A stretch of 64,000 bases of DNA from NCBI GenBank assembly GCA_030762175.1, contig CM060830.1, positions 50,538,501 to 50,602,500 of the forward strand, written 5' to 3'. Under the pieces are notes generated by a model. It did no database searches and was not told the DNA's origin. It saw nothing but the letters and a program-made list of their open reading frames with translations. Positions 10,618 to 23,124 of this stretch are shown here, one piece after another. A program made the position numbers and the translations under genes. The stretch comes from Metallyticus violacea. Its lineage: Eukaryota > Arthropoda > Insecta > Mantodea > Metallyticidae. Each line of letters starts with the position of its first letter. Positions within the stretch are counted from its first letter, which is position 1.

Positions 10618-12835
10618 TTACACTACTTTTCTACCCATTAAAATGCATAATCTTACTATAAATGTTGCTACAATTTTAAATAACCCTTATCCTTTTTCAT
10701 AATGTCCCTCTTTTGCCCATACACAGACACGCATATGACAGAAGACTATTTGGCCATTCATAACTACATTGTCCCAATTGGAAAAAATCCTGCCCGAATC
10801 ACTTGAAGTTCCTAGCATTATTTGACTGCCTTTTCTTACAAATCATGCCTTCAAGCACTGATCCAAAGTGTGGAGAAGGCCAGTCGGAACATCTCTCTCA
10901 AGCCCAAACTGAGCGAACCTGTCCTGTGACTGATGCTGAAGTTAGCTGCAAGCTCGGGGAACATACAGGTAGTCAGATCATTTACCGCAGGTTCCAGGAG
11001 AGTTGATTTATTTATGGACGCTCTTTAACAGCCCAGGTCATCAGTGTTCCAGGAGAGTGCCTTAGTACACTTCGATAATAGATTATTCTACACCATGCCG
11101 TTTACGAGACAGAATGATGGTCTCTCTAGATTTTCGGGAACCTCTCATGGGATGATTGCTGCTCTGATGGTGAAAATGTAATGCCAGTTAGCATCTGTAT
11201 CTCAAATTCTTTTACTGCTTCATTCTTGGAATTAAAAATCTCCACTACTGCGCTATTTACCTTTAGTGAAGACCACATTGAACACGTCCAACATTGATCT
11301 TCTGGAGATGTTCATTTTATGGGCCATCGCTTTCTGCTATCAAATTAGATTACGCGAAATGTGGACCACAACTACTTTGGGCAGATCATGTGTGTTAAGA
11401 ACTTGTACGGTCATCAAAACCCACAACTTCATTAAAGAAAATGGTCTCTTTTAAAAGTTTGCAATAGTATACTAATGCATTTAGAAAATAAATATTTTAT
11501 GAAAACTTATTTACAAACAACTGTATCGTAACTGATATTCAAATACTGTTTTAAATATAAATGTTGCAAAATATGGCTATAAGCTTATATTTCTGACAAA
11601 GTATCTATAAACACGTGAAATTATATTCTGTAGATAAAGGTGGTCAGTTCCAATTTAAAATAAACGAAACACTGTTACAGCATATGCTAGCAGAGGCCGT
11701 TAATCTGAAGACTGATGGACTGATGCCAGATGTTGGTCTAGGATCACAACAGTTTAAAGATCTAACTTTAGAAAGACGGATACAGGGCGGGGGAGGCAAT
11801 AATGGGACGGATTTGTTGCTATTCTATCCCGTTATATCACAAGGACTATCAGCAATGCTTCGATACTTGGCAGGAGGCTTGCTATGTGACCTCAAAGCCT
11901 CGGCGAATGAGAAGTGTTATTTTTAGTGACATGCTTTTGTGGTAAACTCGATTAAGGTTTATATTAGCATGCAGTTTAAGTAACATCGTTGATTAGGATT
12001 GCTTAGGCCACTATATACGAGTTTAAATGTGTAAGTGTAATTGGGCTTTGTATTCGTTTTCTTAGAAAATTTTAAAAATATGTTTCAGCTTTAAAGAGAA
12101 CCACAAGTCACTCAGGTTTTCACCAAATATCTATACAAATTACATCAACTATAGTACACGCTTTTAGTTTTCTTATATAAGTTAGTTATATAGAGTATTT
12201 GTACCAATCAATTCATTATAAAATAACTATTGTTTACAGCATAGTAGTATAAACATGTATAACAAAAACGTCATTTTGCAAAATTATGGTAATATCTTAA
12301 TTAAATATTTTGAATTTTAGCCTTAAGTTCATAAAAATTTCCCTTACGACTAAATAAATTTTCTTTTTTCAATTTAATAAATTATAACTGTTCTCAAATT
12401 CTCTCAAAGCTTCAGATATCCACATTAACTTCCAGAAACTCTTAATATTAAACAAGATTTCTTGTATTTGAATGTAGAATCGTCTTACTCGTAAACTGAC
12501 AGCCATTTTCAATAAGCATGGCCAGTTTTTTGAAGACTGTAAAACTTCTGGATTGTGAGCACTTTGTCTCTGAGGCTCCTAAGATGGAAAAGTATGTACA
12601 GTCTGGCGATCAGAACGAAACGAGTGCGGACTGAAGTGCGAGGGGAGCTTGAAATGTTTGTCTGCACATGTTGCCACTTGTTAAGCGACCAGACTCAGAT
12701 CTTGCACGCCAGCTGGACTTTCTAACCATGGGTGAGTATCTGACAACGCTGTTACTGTTTACGTAGCACATTCCTCTCGCTTGCCTTCTTCTTATCGCCA
12801 GATATACAAACACTGTAATATTACACTCAATTGGA
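10618..12835. other. AT-rich stretch with unrecognised short frames
   Basis: Apart from a SINE A scrap at 11004-11050, I recognise nothing. A 103-codon plus-strand frame at 11615-11926 (starting MKLYSVDKGG, with an IQGGGGNNG run in the middle) is longer than most here, but it matches no family I know and has no clear initiation or splice context. A GC-richer patch lies at 12590-12800. Confidence 0.3.
11004..11050 (-). repeat. SINE A 3' fragment
   Basis: The sequence tttatggacgctctttaaca followed by gcccaggtcatcagtg is the reverse complement of the conserved 3' end of SINE family A. Only the last 45 bases or so remain. Confidence 0.75.
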
Positions 12836-12837
12836 TA

Positions 12838-13465
12838 CGATGTGTTTTTATTTATTGTAGCAGACTAAGACCATTAGGCCTTCTCTTCTGCTCTACTAAA
12901 GTTTCTACGAAGTTTCGGTAATAACACCACAATAAATAGCATTAGTAACAAGTATAAATCTATGTAAAATTAAAGGGTGTAAACAAATGCTCTAGTAAAT
13001 CATGAATAGTAAAACTATTTACGCAACAACATAATAGTACAAGGTAACAACCACAACTCATACCCATATAAACTCATGTAAATCAAGACAGTGATCAAAA
13101 ATGTACAGTAAGACATATAGAATGAAAAGAACTAACTTCATTACGAAGATGACAAGTAAATAAATGATAATCAACAATAAAAACAGCAATAATAGGATGA
13201 AATATTCTACAGCAAAATATCTCTATTGAAACTCATAAGGCAATCTATTATTTCTAATCACATTAAACAAAGTCTTGTGAAACAGATAAAGTTTGGCAGT
13301 TTGACGTGCTGTTGCAATGCATCCCATAGGCAGGTGCCTAGTCTTTTTCACATTAAATCTACTCAGAAATTTGCAATAATTCTACACCAGTTCTTCCCAA
13401 AGACCTGTAGAGCTGCTTTGGAAGCTGGTGAGTATATTTCTAATAATGTGCTCCAACCAATTATA
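12838..13465 (-). mobile_element. probable non-LTR retrotransposon 3' end
   Basis: On the minus strand the region ends with gaaggcctaatggtctta, then a short AATAAATAAAAA tail at 12838. This is the common layout of arthropod LINE 3' ends, in which a 'Y/A-G-L' terminal coding stretch runs into an AATAAA tail. Fragments such as ALEAG-like text on the plus strand are shadows. No RT motif is visible, so this call rests on the tail only. Confidence 0.4.
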
Positions 13466-13466
13466 A

Positions 13467-13667
13467 GGGTGATTTAAAAAGTCCATACATTTCCATGAAA
13501 TGGCTCGAAAACGGCATCATTGTTGGCAAGCGTTATTCTTGCAACGGTCTATTACAATCTTCCAGGCAGATGCGACGGGTGGTTAACGTTTGACTGTCAT
13601 CTGAATCTAGCACAGTAGCATTTGCCACAAAAATGGAAATAAGAAAAAAGGAAGAAGGAAGGAAGGA

Positions 13668-13726
<59 letters not shown>

Positions 13727-13822
13727 GAGAAAAGTTTCCCAGAGTAATAAAACATCAGTATTTGAAAAAGTGGACGCTTGCGCAGGACAAAGCCGAGCTG
13801 GGTGAAATTCATGGCGTCACGG
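13467..13822 (+). mobile_element. 5' part of a mariner-like element with (GAAA)n expansion
   Basis: The segment starts gggtgatttaaaaagtccat just after a TA, like a mariner-type terminal repeat. After a non-coding leader comes an ATG at 13633 with MEIRKK, then a purine microsatellite. The same frame continues YLKKWTLAQDKAELGEIHGVT, which resembles the first HTH of DUF4817-type mariner-like transposases. A SINE B copy interrupts it immediately afterwards. The lysine/glutamate-rich run is microsatellite, not a protein domain. The assignment is tentative. Confidence 0.4.
13651..13726 (+). repeat. (GAAA)n microsatellite
   Basis: Gaagg/gaaa units pass into about fifteen clean gaaa repeats. Confidence 0.97.
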
Positions 13823-14090
13823 TTTTTTTTTTTTTTTAGTAGTGTTAAACGCCCGTTTTTACTACTGTGGCCCCACAGACGGTGGACACTGACGATAAAT
13901 AAGATGAAATGTTATATTGGGAAACACTTTTTTTTTTAAGGAAGGAAGCCTTCCACACCTAAGTTTAGGATACCTCCCTGGCATTTGCCATTTATGAGGA
14001 CTGAGAAAACCCTGGAAAAAACCTCAGTCAGGGAGAACGTCCTGATGGATTTCGCTCACTAAGCCCCTTAACGACCTCGGCCATCGTGTC
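13823..14090 (-). repeat. SINE family B copy
   Basis: Minus-strand copy. A T run marks its tail at 13823, followed by the conserved body (aacgcccgtttttactact, then ggtggacactga and ggcatttgcca), and the tRNA-like head at the right with ttaacgacctcgg. The B-box part of the head is deleted or eroded here (ggatttcgctcact replaces the usual gattcgaacc region). Confidence 0.85.
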
Positions 14091-14346
14091 GATACAAGAC
14101 TTGATATTTATGTATCTTAAGTCCTGCTTCATTATCATTTATGACATTAATTAATTAATATAATTATACGAGTAGTAAAAAAACAATTCAATAATATTAA
14201 TAGAAGTATAGTATATAAAAGCATTTAATAATATGCCAATGAAATTGGACATAATTCATTCGAATCTTTTTTTTTTCCTTGCATTTTGAATAAAACATAT
14301 TTGTAGGTACTTTTGATAAATTTAAAAAACCCACTCTCCAATAAGC

Positions 14347-14586
14347 ATCACGAGTGGACGAGGTCGTTAAGGCACGGACTCGTGAGCGTGAAGTCTGGGG
14401 TTCGATTCCTGCTAGGATCGTTCTCTCTGACAGAGTTTTTTTTCCCAGTTTTCCTAATTCCTCATAAACTGTTTCCTTCCTTAAAAATCCTTTCCCAATT
14501 AATCATTTTAAGTCAAATATCATCAGTGTCCACCGCCTGTTGTGCCCCAGTAGTAAAAATGGGTTTTAAACACCATTAAAAAAAAC
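14347..14586 (+). repeat. SINE family B copy
   Basis: Plus-strand copy with a tRNA-like head: A-box region around tggacgaggtcgttaaggca and B-box ggttcgattcc at 14399-14409. The family body follows, with ttcctcataaa and catcagtgtccaccgcctg. It ends in an A run. Part of the middle is deleted relative to other copies. Confidence 0.85.
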
Positions 14587-14589
14587 TAT

Positions 14590-16640
14590 CCTATGAACAA
14601 AGAAGTATCACAATACCACTAGATGAAAATAAACTTTTACGATTTTCAAAATAAACTTATGTTTTTTTCAAAAGTTTTGACTTACAACTTATGCTCCTTA
14701 TATTGTGATGGATAACACTTTAAATTCTGAAAATCTGTGGAATTCTCTTGTGGTTGCTGCTGACTGGTTCAAAGGTTGCAGATTTATACCTCCAGCTTAC
14801 CTGCAAACAAAAACAATACACTTAGATATGTATGTTGGAAACTTAATAATTCCTCTTTATATTAAAATCTCAACTTTATGGTTAAACACTCCTGAAACAA
14901 CACAGAAGTGGATTGTGAAAGTGCTAATACATAATTAGGCCCGAAAAACATATAAATGTCAGACAACAAGGTTACGAAGGTCTAATTTCTGTAATTTTAA
15001 AACATGACCCTATGGTTAGAGGAAGTCGGGAGCAACATTGTGCATATTTATTGGTTCAAAACGCGAAAGATGCAGAAATAATCATATTTTCGGAGAAAAA
15101 GGAAAACTCTTGAGAGCCAAAGGCGCTACCTATCATTAGGAAAAGGAAGGAAGGTCTCGAAGATACCAGAGAGTCAAGGTTCCTAGCGGGGCAAGAGTGC
15201 ATACCAACCTTGCCCAGCGGCGAATACATAATAGTAGCTGAGAAAATTTGCATTGGGATTTTTTGGGAGGGGGCTAGAAGCAGATAGAGAAGAACAAAAG
15301 ATAATGTTTATAGCAGGGTTCATTATAATTTATATACATGAATGACTACAATGATAGGGCGAGAGCATGGTGATTATAGACTGCATGGCATTCTCGCTCA
15401 TGGAGTTCTGCAGAGAGAGAACACCATACAGAGAGCTGCTTGTGCAATGAACATAAACGAATCAAATTGTTGCGATTTGCATTTAATATTACGGAATTGC
15501 CCAAAACTTGCTATGGATAACAATAGCATTCTTTTACAAAAATATTAAACTGTCTCTGCTTTCTGTTGAATACAATAATAAAATCATATATCTATATAGT
15601 ACAGCAACAACAAAAACAACAACTACAACACAACAACAGCAAAAACAACAATAATTTGGTTTGGCCCAAGCCCCAATGGTCAATAAGCGATGGTGCCTCT
15701 CTTGCCATTTATCTGTTTATTGCTGCTAAGGAAAATCCGCAACAAACACATTACGTGAAAACGTACCCGACTTCAGCAAATTGAGAATATCAGACCAAGT
15801 TCTTCTGTGGGAACTGGGCCAACTTACTGCTTATCAACGTTTTTATGCGCTTCGCCGAGTCAGTCGGTTCGCTTTAAAGGCTTGCAACTGTGCCCATTAT
15901 CGACCAACTGGTCCCATGTTTGACGCCAGGAAATTTACGATCCCTGGGGACAGCCGACTGCGTTAGATTGAGTATATCGTCCTTGCGAAACACCGAAGGG
16001 AATTCCATTCTTGCCTCACCTCTCGTGTTACCAGTTTCAGCGCTGAGCTCACACTCAAAAACTGTTCACGAGACATGTGTGCTTATTTGATGACTGTTGA
16101 TATAATGCAATTTCTATGTAACCTGATCTAAGGATCTGCTAAATTCCTCGGGCTAGTGGGGTTGTCACGAGTTTTTGTTTATTAAAACTGGAATAACGAA
16201 AGTTATAACAGAACGACGCTGTCAGACATGATCTCTGTAATTCAATCATCATTTGAGGAAAGTTTTTCAAAAGTTAGACAAGGATATCACTGTAGATTGG
16301 AATTCAGTTTCAACAGTTACCACTATTCATTGGTAAAAATGCTATAAAGTAATATAGGAAAGGAGTTTCCTGGTTAAGATTAATTTGCAACCTCTGCTTG
16401 AAACATTTGTTAGGAAAGCATTACTACAATTAACATACATATACAATTGTGTGCTTCATTTAACACACTAACACACTTTCCTAAAAATGGAAACATGCCA
16501 TTACGATCAGAAATGATCCAAAGAAATGCTAATGGCAAAGCTTCTTTCCATGTCCACCAAAAAATTTGGAAGAGTGCTTTTGCTGTCTTTATTGCTTCAA
16601 CTTGAAGATATACCACCTATCTTTCGTCCACAATAAAGAA
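14590..16640. other. mixed stretch, no gene recognised
   Basis: A 77-codon frame at 14705-14938 and several shorter ones match nothing I know. A CAA-rich microsatellite-like patch lies at 15600-15655. From 15790 to 16070 the sequence is noticeably GC-richer than its surroundings, with several CpGs and overlapping open frames. Its nature is unknown. Confidence 0.3.
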
Positions 16641-17130
16641 CAGTATGGGATGGGAGGGAGCACGACATAGATATCCAAATTAAGGGACTAGAAACTATAA
16701 ATCTGGGTCCATTCGAAAGGCGGATTAGGAGTAGAAAGAGCGTATGGAGGAAGGTTATGAATCGCTTGAGGGAAAAGAAAAGTCAAGTCACTTGGGCAAT
16801 GCAGAGAGGTGATTTCACTGGAAGTAATCGGATCTAAAATATGAATGGGTAATGAAGTAATACATCAAAATAGACAGGGACTTCCGTGGCTTAGACTAGG
16901 GGATGGCCAATGATTAAGATCACCGACGAATATGAGTGGAGAATTTGCCCCATCTGTGAGGAGGGGAAATCATGCATACTATTTTGGCTCATTGTAAAGG
17001 TACAGAAGAACGGAGAGAAAAGTATCTACCACATTCTTTACGGAATCGAACAGAGGGAGGTCTGGCTGCGCTCTGCTGGTGGGCAAGGAAGGAGAGGAGA
17101 GATTAGATAACTATCTTATATGAAAGTGAG
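16640..17130 (+). pseudogene. probable LINE ORF2 C-terminal (Cys/His) relic
   Basis: The stretch is purine-rich and, across two frames, gives RSRKSVWRKVMNRLREKK, then EWRICPICEEG, and after a frameshift ILAHCKGTEERREKY. The pattern CPxC...HxxxxC followed by R fits the Cys/His motif at the end of many non-LTR retrotransposon ORF2 proteins, though the His spacing here is off by one. No RT core is present, so this is a 5'-truncated, decayed end. An unrelated zinc-finger fragment cannot be excluded. Confidence 0.45.
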
Positions 17131-17522
17131 ACAGCTCAAATATGAAAAAGATGATAACCGGAGAGGGAGTTGGGGGAAACAAATTGATCGAATCCAGCTA
17201 TGTATCATTGTTAAGGGCGTCTCTTTATATATTTACATGGATTTTACTCTTTATAAGAGAAGCATTATTTATCATCCTGTGTGATAGATGAAATTTTAAA
17301 TACCATATTATTTGTGGACTGTCGGATTGTGTTTGGAAAGCTAAAAGAGAACTTATGAAGAATATTATTTCATGTGCAAAATGAAGTAAAAATCACTTTT
17401 AAAGTATCATCTAGAAAAGGGAAGTAATGATTTTAAGGGAAAAAATCTGGTACGCTGTAAAAATTTATAGAGCACGTCTCAATGTTATTATTTCGATATC
17501 ACAATATACCCAATATAAATGG

Positions 17523-17560
<38 letters not shown>

Positions 17561-18655
17561 GAAAAAGAAGAAGAAGAAAGAAAAAAAAAGAAAAGTTTAA
17601 TGGCAGAAATGAAATTCTTAAGACAACTAATGAGTTAGAAGAACTGAAAAAGAATATTTATGAATACGTGTTAAGCATGGATTGTGCTGGGTTTTTCATG
17701 GTTGTGTCGTCCGTTTCACGGCAACTAGCGGGTCGGTAGTCGGAGCAGTAGCTCTAGGCGAAGCGGATGTAATATAAGCGAAATTTCTCTAAGTTCTCAC
17801 CTTTACAACTACAACAAAAATAAGCGGGCGCGTATCTTATAACAAGAGATGTTAGAAATGTCCTGCTACATCCACAAATTTGTGGCATATTTTTAGAAAG
17901 TTGTCGTTCACACACATATTCCATTTCTTGCCCGATATTTTCTTTCATTCCCGCATTGTTAAATACACATTATTTTTCAACTTCCCCCATAAATACATGC
18001 ATACATTTACTGGGCGCCATACACATGTAATGTAAGCGAGTTTAGTGTGTAAAATTGGGAATTGAGTATAAAATTGGGTTTTTATGTACACCAATATCTG
18101 TTACTTTGCATCGAAATATGACCACATCAATGAAACCATGCTTCATCAGCAAATAATATTAAACATGGATCAATTACTCCATCAATTGCATCCAATTATA
18201 GAAATTTATCCGGATATCAGGATTAACTCCCTGCAATTCATCGACAACTTGTATGCTTTCAAGTTTAAATTGATTCAATTCCAGAAGATGAACTAATCCA
18301 TGTGAATGACAATTTTCTAAAAAGATATCAGGAATGTGTAAATGTAGCAGACAATATTTCCAACACATCTCCTATTATAAAGTACTTGCTTATTTTCATT
18401 GCAAAAGTAACTGTTAATGAGGTAATGCACAAGGGCATTATTTGATATCAATAGCTCTTGCGTATCGAGTGCACTGAGAATTCACCTCTAGGTGTTTCTA
18501 ATGCTATCATCCATACTGATTAAAAACATAAAGTTAACGGATTTGGTTCTGTAGCACAGAAAACAGTGATGGTATCTGTGCTCTAAACTGACTGTTGAAA
18601 AATTTTAGGTAGAATACTTATCACTTTTAACAGGCGTGACCCCAGCTTGGACAAT
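17131..18655. other. AT-rich stretch with short frames
   Basis: No recognisable gene. It holds a (TAA)n/(GAA)n microsatellite at 17524-17590. Confidence 0.3.
17524..17590 (+). repeat. (TAA)n passing into (GAA)n
   Basis: About twelve taa units are followed by gaaaaagaagaagaagaaag and an A-rich run. Confidence 0.95.
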
Positions 18656-18689
18656 TTGATTTGTATTGCTGTCTGGCGAGTTTTGATTC

Positions 18690-19500
18690 CAGATCTCAGT
18701 TAAATACTTCCGTGTTTTGAAATGAGAGAATATATTTCATACTTTTTAAACCAGATGCAAAATATAACTGCAACGTTATGGAGATGGAAAGAGGACTCAG
18801 AGAAATTGGCATGAATTCAATACGGCAACGAAGTGATGCAACGTATGGGGAAAAAGATAGAACAAGGCTAGAGGATATCAGCAGACAGGAAATCGAGGCA
18901 GAATGTATCACGAAAGTCTCCTTGAGTCTATTGAATGAAATTAAATTAACCTGGGGTGAAGAAGTATATACGCTCGTTTTAGAGAGGAAGCGAGAGCAAG
19001 CATCTCAGATTTAGTTAGGAAGTTGGAAGGCTCAAAAAATAAGGGATAATTCTGGTATAAGAATACGCCCATTTTGTGGAGGGGGTGAAGAATGAGTACA
19101 AAACCTTACAGAATGTACCTACTGGGAACATTTGAGAAAAACGCTGTTTCTTGAAAACTTTTTCAAGGCAATTAGAGGACGTTTGGCACGCTGGGATCTG
19201 TTTGCGAACCACACACTAATTGATCGAATATGGCATTTTCCTAGCCAAAGTGCTCGAAAGCTAGAAGCAATTTATTTTCTGGTTAGAACGCAATAACTAG
19301 TGTAATTATAAATAATATGTAATATGTTTCCACTCATATACTTGTAAATACTGCTCTTGCCATTTTTAAGTTTATTATTATTAATATTATTTTATTTGGG
19401 TAATTATTAGTTCCTATTTCTAATTGTGTATCATATTTCAGCATGTATGGTCTACGACCCATGCATAAACAATTTATATCAATAAATATACATTATTGCT
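18690..19500 (+). pseudogene. probable LINE ORF2 C-terminus and 3' UTR
   Basis: A 79-codon frame starting at 18778 is acidic and basic without a known domain. About 40 bases past its end another frame reads RPFCGGGEE, then NLTECTYWEHLRKTLF. This resembles a LINE C-terminal CPxC...C...R motif, with the expected His replaced. The AT-rich 3' part contains ggtctacgacccatgc and AATAAA-type tails and runs straight into a long (TAC)n tract. A simple-repeat tail directly after a LINE-like 3' end is common for several LINE clades. RT motifs are absent. Confidence 0.45.
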
Positions 19501-19504
19501 ACTA

Positions 19505-19505
19505 T

Positions 19506-19598
<93 letters not shown>
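19505..19598 (+). repeat. (TAC)n microsatellite
   Basis: Roughly thirty clean tac units directly after the presumed LINE 3' end, so it probably grew from that element's tail. Confidence 0.97.
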
Positions 19599-19599
19599 A

Positions 19600-20370
19600 T
19601 TTGAAACATTTTTAATATCTTTGTTTCAACTATGTAAGCTTTATTTCAATTGAACAGTGACTCCTGTAAAGAAAATGTTTTTAAGTTTTCAAAATTAGCA
19701 TTTTCCAAATTATTCCAAGAATAACATAAAGATCCCTCAAAATAGACTCAAATGGGATTGAGCAGTTCTATAAAAACAATTGCTCTGAAACAAACACACA
19801 GACCATTTTAAATCTATAGTCTAGATTTTCTTTGAGGAAGAGTTCTTAATATATGAGCTTTACTGAAGCATGTTTAATTCCCAATGCTGAGTTGCAGCAT
19901 AAGAATTTCCTCTGCTCGAACATAAGAGTTCTTTCAAGAAAGATATCACCAGATCATTAAAGGTGTGGAGATATATCAGTATGACTGATGAAGGAAAACA
20001 GCAAAGAAGGAGGAAGTAAAAAGATTAATCAATACTGAATATATTTTTTTTTATCTATAGAATTTTTACAACCTTTTTATTTCTCATTTGATTTCTCACC
20101 AACTAAGATCAACAATTTTTTGTTAGTATGTGAAAAGTGTAGTAGCAAAATTCTAAATAGTAGCCTAATCTCTTCATCATCACGATTTCATTTATTACAA
20201 AACAGAAAGAGATTATCTTTTAAATCAACATTGAAATTGAACACTGTGATAAACTTTTAACTATTACAATCAAATGAATAAATACTTTAAAATTTAAGTT
20301 TTTTACTGTTTTTGAAATATTATGGCAAATTAGTAGGAAAATAACTTAAGCTAAATTCAAAATTTTCATG
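19600..20370. other. AT-rich stretch, nothing recognised
   Basis: No coding similarity or repeat was identified. Confidence 0.3.
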
Positions 20371-20373
20371 CAG

Positions 20374-20702
20374 TCATCACAATATCGACAAGAGTTTTTA
20401 CTCGCTCGGCATCCCAGCCCAACAGACGCCGTGGCTGTAGCAGAGAGACCCGGAAGCGAGCGGCTTACGGAAAAAACTACTGCAACGACTAACAGTCGGC
20501 TCATGACATCCACCCCCTCGGCGATGACGTCATTAGTCTTGATCTCCGTTTACTTCACGGGTCATTGACCTCTCTCTCGTTCTGCTATCATTAACAAACA
20601 TTCATCATATGCGGGGGACGTGATTGCAGCACCTATCGAATTCTTCCGCATGAAGTAGTTCCGGTCGCAATATCTCGATACCGACCTGTCTGTGACGTAA
20701 GT
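20374..20702 (+). promoter_or_regulatory. CpG-rich island-like segment with CRE and splice-donor consensus
   Basis: Against an AT-rich background this segment is GC-rich with many CpGs (tcgctcggcatcc, cccggaagcgagcgg, tcggcgatgacgtc). It contains the full CRE palindrome TGACGTCA at 20525-20532 and ends in gac|gtaagt, an ideal 5' splice donor at 20697-20702. A 66-codon frame (20368-20568) runs through part of it without a recognised domain. I infer a possible promoter plus non-coding first exon of a host gene whose next exon is not recognisable here. An unknown transposon end is the alternative. Confidence 0.35.
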
Positions 20703-21495
20703 AAAAATATTACAATATTTAATGCTCACAAAATATAATAAATAGACAATAAAAATGAAAAGTTTACAAGTTCAATGGACTCTAGGACCAAGTAGAAAAC
20801 ATATTAGAACTTTAATGGTATATGAACCGCAAGTGACACTCTTCAAGTTGAGAATAAAATTTGAAAATGGAATTTTCCTAGGCATTTGATATCTGAAAAG
20901 TCACCCTTCATGGTCAGTAAATTATTGTAAACAATACGTAAATTATTGTTTACAATACGTTAAAAATCAAAGAAAAGAAACCAAAATCCAAATAACGTTT
21001 CTATCTAATTTTGGACTCCACCGTAAGAACGGAACAACAAAACAAAACATCCAAGTGAACGATGAAAAGGGAGCAATTTATCGCTTACGCATTCCTCACT
21101 TTAGCAGGTTATTAATGTACCTGATCATGAATGGGAAGTAAAGGGTCACCTTTTTGGAGCTCAGGGTTGTTTTAAATATGTAAATAACTATTTAAAATCC
21201 TTAAGACACCTAAATATAGCCTGGAAAAATCTGCCTTCGAGATCTCAAGGACTCTGTCACATACTCCACTTATTGATTTATGTACTGCAGTTGGGAATGT
21301 TAGTTTTTCTAGATGTTTTCATATTATGTACTCTTAAGTGTTATTATTTTTATTACCTATTGTATTTCACACAGTGATTTATCTTAAAAGGTTAGTTTTC
21401 TTATTTACTTTATGTTTTGTTTCACTATGTAATCTGAATATGTACGGCCTGCTGAAATAATAGGCGGATTTTTAATTTCGTTCTGAGAAATGTAA
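20703..21495. other. AT-rich stretch, nothing recognised
   Basis: No coding similarity was found. The inverted pair taaattattgtaaacaa / taaattattgtttacaa at 20920-20955 is a short hairpin. Confidence 0.3.
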
Positions 21496-21499
21496 TTAT

Positions 21500-21619
21500 A
21501 TATATTACTTGTCTCAACGAGTTCGAAAAATAGCGATTTCAAGTGTGACTTTCTCTTAGTGTTTTTTGTCTTTCTACTGTTATAATTAAATTCGTTACAT
21601 TGTTATAGTGTTACTTTAT

Positions 21620-21654
<35 letters not shown>

Positions 21655-21656
21655 TA
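21500..21656 (+). repeat. dispersed repeat ending in (TA)n, copy 1
   Basis: The run from gcgatttcaagtgtgact through gtgttactttatttttgttt into about fourteen TA units matches 51895-52060, which has the same order and the same (TA)n end. The element type is unknown. It behaves like the 3' end of a retroelement or MITE with a TA tail. Confidence 0.6.
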
Positions 21657-21659
21657 ACC

Positions 21660-22555
21660 GAAAATATTATAAAAGATGGAATTCAAATAAATTACAGAAT
21701 ACATGCCTTTGAACAATACAAGAAATTAATAATTAAAACACAAGTTCAGTTTTTAAAATTGAAACTCCTATTATTTTAGCGATTTATAGAGAAATAAACA
21801 TATTAACAACAGTGTTTCATTTTGGTAAAATAAAAGCGCGTTTCTATTTACAAAAATAAAATTTGTATCGAAATATTATTTCCTTACATTACTTGGTGTG
21901 CTTATTTCAGTGCACGTCCTTGTTTTCCACGAAATATTTACGATGACAAAGTTACGTGACTTACTTACAGTTCTTTTATCACTAACTTTTCCTGAAAGTA
22001 ATTTTTCAACGGGATACCTAGATAAAGGTTTCCATAAAAATATGAGGCTGATTCTAATTTTACCTGTTTTAAGCTTTGCTAAGTCAATAGTCATTGTTAC
22101 ATATGTTGCTGAAAGCATGATCATAATTCACTATAAAATCTATATATGTATTATGATCGCAACTCTAGTCTCTTACGACAATAGCTGAGCAGTCACATAG
22201 GAAATATTTGAACTAATAATTTGAATCAAAAAAGTTAAAAAGGTATTAGTAATGCACATAAATAATACAAGTTTAACCAAACACCTCTCCGAAATTTTAC
22301 ACTGCAACTGGATACACCTGCAACAGACACAGCAAAACCACAAACATTTTAAATGCATTTCAAAGATTTTCAGCTGAAATTTTAGGTCTATGTTGGTAGT
22401 ATTGTCTCACAACTGCAGATGTAGACGTGTGCATAGTTCATTTCCTCTTGCGCTCTAAATTTTGCATGCCATGCACTGATATATTTATATATCGATGGAT
22501 CCTTCCCTATCCTACTCAAAAGCGACTCGACTTTGAATTATAACTAAGGACTTAG
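21660..22555. other. AT-rich stretch with overlapping unrecognised frames
   Basis: Two overlapping frames on opposite strands (96 codons plus at 21898-22188; 82 codons minus at 21876-22124) exist, but neither resembles a known protein. Both probably arise by chance in AT-rich DNA. Confidence 0.3.
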
Positions 22556-23111
22556 TCATATGGAATTCCAGCACACCAAATGTCTTCCTTGCTATGGTCA
22601 ACATTTCATAAAACAACCGATAGATCTTCGAGGGTCATTTGAAAATTCTCTCGAAATGAAGCACAGGACGACAGCAAATCTTCTTGAAATTGTTCTAACT
22701 TTTTTTAATATAGCCTCCCTTAACACTAATGCACTTTGTCTAACGAAACGCCAAAGCCTTTATCCCATCAAGAAAGTTAGAATCGTGCAAGGCTGCAAAA
22801 TATTCCTCAACTGATGGTTTAAGCTCTTCAATGAACGAAAATGTCTTTCCACCCAGGAATTTTCTCAGTTTAGGTAACAGAGGAGCCAAGTTAGGAGTAT
22901 AAGGCAGAAAATCGTACCTGATTCACTGATTTTCGCCATTGCAACGACACAAGTGTGAGGGCGAGCGTTGTCTTGATGCAAGATGTCTCTCTTCCGCATT
23001 TTTGTCTTCAGTAGATCCAAAAGGTTAACATAATACACTCCAGAGATAGATGTTCCAGTGGGAAGGTAATCAATGATCAGTACACCCTTGGCATCTCAGA
23101 AAACCTGCCCC

Positions 23112-23124
23112 ATCACCTTCCCAG
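23112..23124. repeat. 13-bp target-site duplication, left copy
   Basis: atcaccttcccag occurs here and again at 23414-23426, exactly bracketing SINE A. Confidence 0.95.

Noticed and set aside
13633..13839. Lysine/glutamate-rich open frame
   Set aside because: It is produced by the (GAAA)n microsatellite. Only its last 20 residues have any transposase flavour.
16910..17110. Zinc-finger host gene from CPICEEG
   Set aside because: The arrangement with a following frameshifted HC...R stretch fits a LINE ORF2 C-terminus better, and no further fingers are present.
21876..22188. Membrane-protein-like frame of 96 codons
   Set aside because: Hydrophobicity follows from T-rich codons, a frame of similar length is open on the other strand, and no start or homology evidence supports it.
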